Positions 6,676 through 10,155 of a DNA stretch of 10,155 nucleotides are shown piece by piece. Each line of letters opens with the position of its first letter. Within the stretch, counting starts at the first letter, position 1. The DNA lies in the NCBI GenBank assembly GCA_027033555.1, contig JALVLE010000249.1, positions 1-10,155 of the forward strand, written 5' to 3'. A program made the position numbers and the translations under genes. The notes beneath the pieces are model-generated. The model was not told the origin of the DNA, did no database searches, and saw only the letters and a list, made by a program, of their open reading frames with translations. The DNA comes from Caldifarciminota bacterium (GTDB taxonomy: Bacteria > Hydrothermota > Hydrothermia > UBA1063 > CAJXJZ01).

Positions 6676-8363
6676 CTTTCTTCCTCCTTCCATTCATAGG
6701 GATTAATATCAGGAAAAAGTCTGTCTTTTTCTTCTAACATTCTTACAAAGTCTTCATCTTCTTTTGAAAGTACTTCTTCCTTTAGGCTTTCAATTATATC
6801 CAGTATTCTTCTTAAATAATCAGCATGTTCCATCACACGTTCTTCCGCATAGTCTCTTGCACTCCACGTGGTAATAAGGAACTGCCAGTCAGATGCCTCA
6901 AGCAGCAAAAGCTCTCTTGCCGCCTGTTTGAAAAGTCTTTCTGTAAGCTCTGTACGATTTGTTCTGTTAAGCAATTCAAAAAATCTGTCCTCAAGCTCAT
7001 ATATGATTTTCCAGGTCCACTCTGTCCATTCATTGAGCCATACCCAGTGGAATCCCCCTTCGCCCCATGAACCTTCCGGCAGGGTGACGGTAATCTCGGG
7101 AGGGTGTTTTTCATAATACTCGGAAAGTGTAATACTCTCTACAATAGGACTCTTTGAAAGCTTCTTTATCACAAGAGAAAGCCATCTGGGTCCTTCAAAC
7201 CACCAGTGTCCGTAAAGTTCCGCATCATAAGGAGAAACAATAATTGGGTTATCTATTTGAGAATTTTTTATGGTCTCTTCCAAAAGCCCCACAAAATGCG
7301 TTGATTGATTTGAAAGGGGTATTTCTACTGCATGGGGATTATACGGCTCTTTTGTGGCAAGGTCTCCGTCTGAATTGGTAATTCGCCAGTATCTGTGTCC
7401 TCCGGGAAAGTGTTTTTTGTGAAATTCAAGATATGCAGGGTCTCCCGGGTACCCCCAATCCTTTGACCATACCTGGAGAGCTGTATTGGGGTCTCTTGTG
7501 AAGAATGCAACAGGTTTCTTTGTGCCCTCTGAAATGGCAAAATAGGGTCTGTACACAGAGAGTTCTTTACCTTCAAGTTCTTTATACTGCTTTTTAAATC
7601 TCTCCCAGAGTATCTTAAGCCCCTCAAATAGAGAGAGGTATGTTCCTATGGGTTTGCCTCCTTTTAAAAGATGGGCATCAACCAGAAAATATTTTATGCC
7701 TTCCTCAAAGTAAATTTCCTCAACTCCTTTTCTGATGTACTCTTTCCCATCTGTAGGTCTCTTCCATAGGTATCTTGGTCTATAAGCAAGTTCAGGTGGC
7801 CAGATCCCCATAGGGTCTTTTCCATAAATCCGTCTGTAGCTCTTTTTCCCCTCCCTTATCTGACCTTTTACAGACTCGTCGTGGGATAAAAGTGGAGCAT
7901 ACCCATGGGTGGCACCTGATGTAATAATCTCAATGGCCCCCTCCTCCTGTAATTTTCTGAACGCCCCGGGTATATCATGGTTAATGTGAAAGAAGGTCTC
8001 TTTAACATCGCTGTAAAACTCAATCCACATACGGGCTGTTTTAGAGAGAAGTTCTTCTTTTTTCCTTTCAAAGTACTTTTCATCTGCCTTTGCAGATTCT
8101 ATTTTTTGATTTAAGTATTCCACGAATCCCTTCTTAAACCTCTCATCAACAAGCTGTTCAGAAAGTACAGGAGTAAGTCCAATGGTTACTTTTGGATCTA
8201 TTCCCTCGTCCTTTAGTTTGCGAAAGACCTTGTAAAGGGGAATATAAGTTTCACTTGCTGCCTCATACAGCCACTCTGCGCCATGTGGCCATGTTCCGTG
8301 CCCTAATACATAGGGGAGATGTGAATGTAGAACAAAAGCCATATATCCTTTTTTATTTTCCAC
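6672..8363 (-). CDS. GH57 family 1,4-alpha-glucan branching enzyme
   Basis: 563-residue glycoside hydrolase family 57 protein with a C-terminal DUF1957-type helical domain, the layout of thermophile branching enzymes (Thermococcus kodakarensis TK1436, Thermus TTHA1902, Thermotoga AmyC type). These cut alpha-1,4 glucan and re-attach the piece as an alpha-1,6 branch. Visible: HSHLPYV (13-19) at the first strand of the (beta/alpha)7 barrel; GIWPPELAYRP (186-196), with Glu191 as the expected nucleophile; SPYDAELYGHWWFEGP (377-392), with Asp380 as the expected acid/base; and the C-terminal SDWQFLITTW (491-500). It lacks the long extra tail of TK1436, as the Thermus enzyme does. The start is GTG, supported by AAAGGAGGT ending 5 bases upstream. 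It leads the glgA operon. The older annotation 'alpha-amylase' is possible, but the DUF1957-type region and glgA neighbour favour branching. Confidence 0.9.
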   Translation of the reverse strand: MENKKGYMAFVLHSHLPYVLGHGTWPHGAEWLYEAASETYIPLYKVFRKLKDEGIDPKVTIGLTPVLSEQLVDERFKKGFVEYLNQKIESAKADEKYFERKKEELLSKTARMWIEFYSDVKETFFHINHDIPGAFRKLQEEGAIEIITSGATHGYAPLLSHDESVKGQIREGKKSYRRIYGKDPMGIWPPELAYRPRYLWKRPTDGKEYIRKGVEEIYFEEGIKYFLVDAHLLKGGKPIGTYLSLFEGLKILWERFKKQYKELEGKELSVYRPYFAISEGTKKPVAFFTRDPNTALQVWSKDWGYPGDPAYLEFHKKHFPGGHRYWRITNSDGDLATKEPYNPHAVEIPLSNQSTHFVGLLEETIKNSQIDNPIIVSPYDAELYGHWWFEGPRWLSLVIKKLSKSPIVESITLSEYYEKHPPEITVTLPEGSWGEGGFHWVWLNEWTEWTWKIIYELEDRFFELLNRTNRTELTERLFKQAARELLLLEASDWQFLITTWSARDYAEERVMEHADYLRRILDIIESLKEEVLSKEDEDFVRMLEEKDRLFPDINPYEWKEEER

Positions 8364-8452
8364 TTAATACCTCCTTTTACTGTTCTTCTGATAATTTTAA
8401 AGTAAGCTATACGCAGGTAAAAATAAAAATTGGCAAAATAGCCGGCTTTTAG
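8364..8452 (-). promoter_or_regulatory. Intergenic leader with possible promoter for the branching enzyme-glgA operon
   Basis: This is the only sizeable gap between genes. Read on the minus strand, a weak sigma-70-like pair is visible: TTTACC (8421-8416) and TAAAAT (8399-8394) with 16-base spacing, about 20 bases ahead of the Shine-Dalgarno. An alternative pair, TTGCCA (8436-8431) with TATAGC, has a poor 19-base spacing. Just after the upstream permease stop, a three-base-pair GGC/GCC stem (8446-8432 region) followed by T-rich sequence could act as a weak terminator. None of these matches is strong; the operon may instead be read through from the ABC genes. Confidence 0.3.
8369..8377 (-). promoter_or_regulatory. 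Strong Shine-Dalgarno that fixes the GTG start of the GH57 gene
   Basis: The minus strand reads AAAGGAGGTATTAAGTG. The near-perfect AGGAGGT sits 5 bases before the GTG at 8363, which supports this start over the internal ATG at codon 8 (too close to the HSHLPY motif). Confidence 0.85.
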
Positions 8453-9238
8453 TTACCTAATAGTTCCACTTCCCTCGTATAGCATCTCCATTCTTATCCA
8501 CAGCGTTTTCTGCACAAGATAGAGAAACAGAACTATTACAGTTTGTATTACCAGAATCTCATATGACCACCTCTGAAACAGAATACCCTCTGGGAAGGCC
8601 GATATGCCAAGTGCGGGAATGATGCTCAAAAGGTAAAAAAGAGCTTTAGGTACTATTTTATATGGGTAGGAGGAAAACTCAGTAAAATCCCAGTATATCC
8701 AGCCGAGACTGTATAGCCTTATTTTCATCCCTATGGCGCTTATAATAAGTTGAAACATCATAATTGACAGAGTAGAAAGGAGAATACTTATAATTACTAT
8801 GAAAAATAAAGAAAATGTCACATGGAGGTTGCTTTTTTTGAGAGATACCATAACAAGAAAAAAGCCAAACAGGATGTGGAATAGGTGATGTATGCTGCTG
8901 TTTTTTACTGTTGGTAGTATCTTCCAGTTGATAGGTTTTACCATATAAAGTTCAATTCTACCGGTTATAACCGATTGTATAAATGTTGGAGCGCCATTGC
9001 CAAAGAACATCCGGTACAATGATAGAATGATAATGGATATTCCCTGGATGCATATAACTTCAAAAAATGTGAAACCCACTATGCTCGGTGTGTTTCTGTA
9101 AAGATACCCGAAAAAGGCAACAAGTAGAAGGGAATTTATTATGGACGAAAAGGTAGAAAGAAGAAAAACAAATCTGTACTGTATTTTACGGAGCAAGGTG
9201 AGACGATAATACTTCAACAAAATCTTAATGTCATGCAT
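8453..9238 (-). CDS. ABC-2 type transporter permease, DUF990-like (second subunit)
   Basis: Integral membrane protein of 261 residues from the chosen start, with about six hydrophobic segments (roughly 23-47, 58-78, 116-133, 141-170, 198-216, 227-245). It resembles the uncharacterised ABC-2 permeases of the DUF990/COG3694 type. Recognisable points are GRIELYMVKPINW (93-105), the family's 'G.id.lL.kPv' element after the second hydrophobic stretch, and FSSYPYKIVPKAL (188-200) followed by IIPALGISAFPEGIL (206-220), the usual 'fsryP...iPfaf..yP...l' block. The ATG at 9238 lies one base after the stop of the other permease, with a G-run (GGGGGGT) 4 bases upstream. An in-frame ATG at 9250 would add four residues but has no ribosome site. 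Substrate unknown; an export function is inferred from the ABC-2 family. Confidence 0.8.
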   Translation of the reverse strand: MHDIKILLKYYRLTLLRKIQYRFVFLLSTFSSIINSLLLVAFFGYLYRNTPSIVGFTFFEVICIQGISIIILSLYRMFFGNGAPTFIQSVITGRIELYMVKPINWKILPTVKNSSIHHLFHILFGFFLVMVSLKKSNLHVTFSLFFIVIISILLSTLSIMMFQLIISAIGMKIRLYSLGWIYWDFTEFSSYPYKIVPKALFYLLSIIPALGISAFPEGILFQRWSYEILVIQTVIVLFLYLVQKTLWIRMEMLYEGSGTIR

Positions 9239-9239
9239 G

Positions 9240-10034
9240 TTACCCCCCATAGGCTTCGTAACGTTTTAATCCCTTTACAAACACAACTTTCTGTAAAAGC
9301 TTGAGTACGAATATCCACAAAATCCCTGCAAGAACATGATACAATGTGAATTGAGGCCTTATTTTGCCTGTTAAAGCACGCACAGGAACATAAAGTGTAA
9401 GTGCAAATGGATTGTAGGAAAGTATCTTTCCCAGGGGGAGAATATCAAGCGGAAGAAGATTACCACTCAATACCCAGATAAGCAGTTTATAGAAGGAGTA
9501 AGCGTTATAGGCGTTGCCAATAAAAAAGCTCATATAATTGAAAATAATGCCCAGATAAAACGCAATAAGAAATCCTACAAATAATAACAGAAAGAACAAA
9601 ATGACATGTATGAACTCCGGTATAAAAAGGCTTTTATAGGTAAAGGGGATAAATAAAAGAGAGGAAAGAATAAGAAGGGGAATATCCATCAGGTTTTTGC
9701 CTATTGTAATGGAGAGATTGAAAAACTCATAAGATAGGGGTTTGGATAGAAACAGTGTTAGTCCACCATCTTTTATATGATGTGTTATGTCGTAATTTGC
9801 GTAAAAAGGCATGCTCCCGTACAAAAGTGTGGTGGCGAAGAAATAGGTGAGGATCCTCCCGAGAGAATAATCACCCAGAGTAACATTGCTTGCGTAGAGG
9901 GTTTTAAAGAGAAAGAATTTTACATACATTGGTACCACGTACATACTCGCATTCAGGAGAAAGTCTGTTCTGTGCTCCATAAAAATCTTTAAAGGAAAAA
10001 GAGAGGCTCTAAGATAAGCTCTAATCCTCTGCAT
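9240..10034 (-). CDS. ABC-2 type transporter permease, DUF990-like (first subunit)
   Basis: 264-residue membrane protein with about six hydrophobic segments (roughly 26-44, 61-78, 113-131, 140-168, 180-200, 231-248). It resembles ABC-2 permeases of the COG4587/DUF990 group. Signature features are KDGGLTLFLSKPLSYEFF (88-105) and the block LSGNLLPLDILPLGKILSY (189-207) leading into NPFALTLYVPVRALTGKI (208-225). The latter matches the family pattern 'sG.l.PLd.lP..l..i...lPF.....P...l.G'. The ATG at 10034 is preceded by GGGAGGTG and lies inside the 3' end of the ATPase gene (14-base overlap), so the subunits are probably made in a fixed ratio. Together with the next permease and the ATPase it should form one heteromeric exporter in the cytoplasmic membrane. 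Nothing here reveals the cargo. Confidence 0.82.
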   Translation of the reverse strand: MQRIRAYLRASLFPLKIFMEHRTDFLLNASMYVVPMYVKFFLFKTLYASNVTLGDYSLGRILTYFFATTLLYGSMPFYANYDITHHIKDGGLTLFLSKPLSYEFFNLSITIGKNLMDIPLLILSSLLFIPFTYKSLFIPEFIHVILFFLLLFVGFLIAFYLGIIFNYMSFFIGNAYNAYSFYKLLIWVLSGNLLPLDILPLGKILSYNPFALTLYVPVRALTGKIRPQFTLYHVLAGILWIFVLKLLQKVVFVKGLKRYEAYGG

Positions 10035-10155
10035 ATTTCACCTCCCTGTACATTTCTGCCACAATATCTTCAAGGGGTGGATCGGAAAATGAAATGTCGG
10101 TTATAGTGTATTTTGCGAGGAATTCTCTTGCAATTTCTCTGGCTTTATCCCTTTC
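10021..10155 (-). CDS. ABC transporter ATP-binding protein (C-terminal end only)
   Basis: Only the last 44 codons are in the window, open from the right edge to a TAG at 10021-10023. The peptide contains EIAREFLAKYTITDISFSDP and then PLEDIVAEMYREVKYAED. The 'DxxxxDPPxEdIvaeiY' pattern is the usual C-terminal ending of ABC-2 type drug/antibiotic/DUF990-partner ATPases (COG4586/CcmA-like), just after the catalytic domain. The Walker motifs lie outside the window, so this call rests on that tail and on the overlapping permease gene downstream. It is too short to name further. Confidence 0.75.
   Translation of the reverse strand, partial: ERDKAREIAREFLAKYTITDISFSDPPLEDIVAEMYREVKYAED

Noticed and set aside
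6676..6693. Longer glgA start at 6693 (adds MEGGRK).
   Set aside because: Those codons contain the GGAGGA ribosome site for the ATG at 6675, which also gives the native N-terminus and an ATGA overlap.
6833..7116. Several overlapping open frames on both strands within the GH57 C-terminal region.
   Set aside because: The GH57 frame has clear conserved motifs throughout; the others are by-products of its codon use.
8440..8447. AGCCGGCT palindrome after the permease stop, considered as an operator or terminator.
   Set aside because: Eight bases with no loop; too short to claim a binding site or an intrinsic terminator.

Overview
The window is AT-rich, densely packed bacterial chromosome: two head-to-head gene blocks converge near position 3892, and all genes belong to recognisable families. 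I see no tRNA, rRNA, CRISPR array, insertion sequence, attachment site or prophage gene. A YidC with a large periplasmic domain suggests a two-membrane (diderm) bacterium. A GH57 branching enzyme beside a bacterial glycogen synthase, together with Lys/Glu/Ile-rich proteins, suggests an anaerobic, probably thermophilic organism, perhaps of an uncultured or Thermotoga/WOR-3/Hydrothermae-like lineage. That placement is inference; the phylum cannot be fixed from this window.

Plus strand, 1-3891, is the conserved cluster often found near the replication origin: rnpA (3' end only), yidD, yidC, jag/khpB, mnmE. The genes overlap or nearly touch: yidD starts 58 bases inside rnpA, yidC follows 3 bases after yidD, jag overlaps yidC by one base, and mnmE starts 9 bases after jag. 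The products serve tRNA 5' maturation (RnpA), membrane-protein insertion (YidD, YidC), RNA binding (Jag) and tRNA wobble-uridine modification (MnmE). The mnmG and rsmG genes that often follow are not here.

Minus strand, 10155-3894, reads right to left. First is a three-gene ABC-2 type exporter: the C-terminal end of an ATPase, then two DUF990-like permeases, with start and stop codons overlapping or one base apart. An 89-base gap (8364-8452) follows, the only real intergenic space in the window; it holds a strong Shine-Dalgarno sequence and a possible weak promoter. Then come a GH57 1,4-alpha-glucan branching enzyme, glycogen synthase GlgA (ATGA overlap) and a dihydropyrimidinase/D-hydantoinase family amidohydrolase whose start lies inside the end of glgA. 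The first two make a minimal glycogen-building pair: GlgA extends alpha-1,4 chains and the GH57 enzyme adds alpha-1,6 branches. The link to the hydantoinase is unexplained.

No new system is evident. The points most worth a second look are a Jag protein whose R3H signature residues are both replaced, an in-frame jag-TAG-mnmE junction with a TTG start and no Shine-Dalgarno, the 2-base convergent junction, and the coupling of a hydantoinase to glycogen genes.
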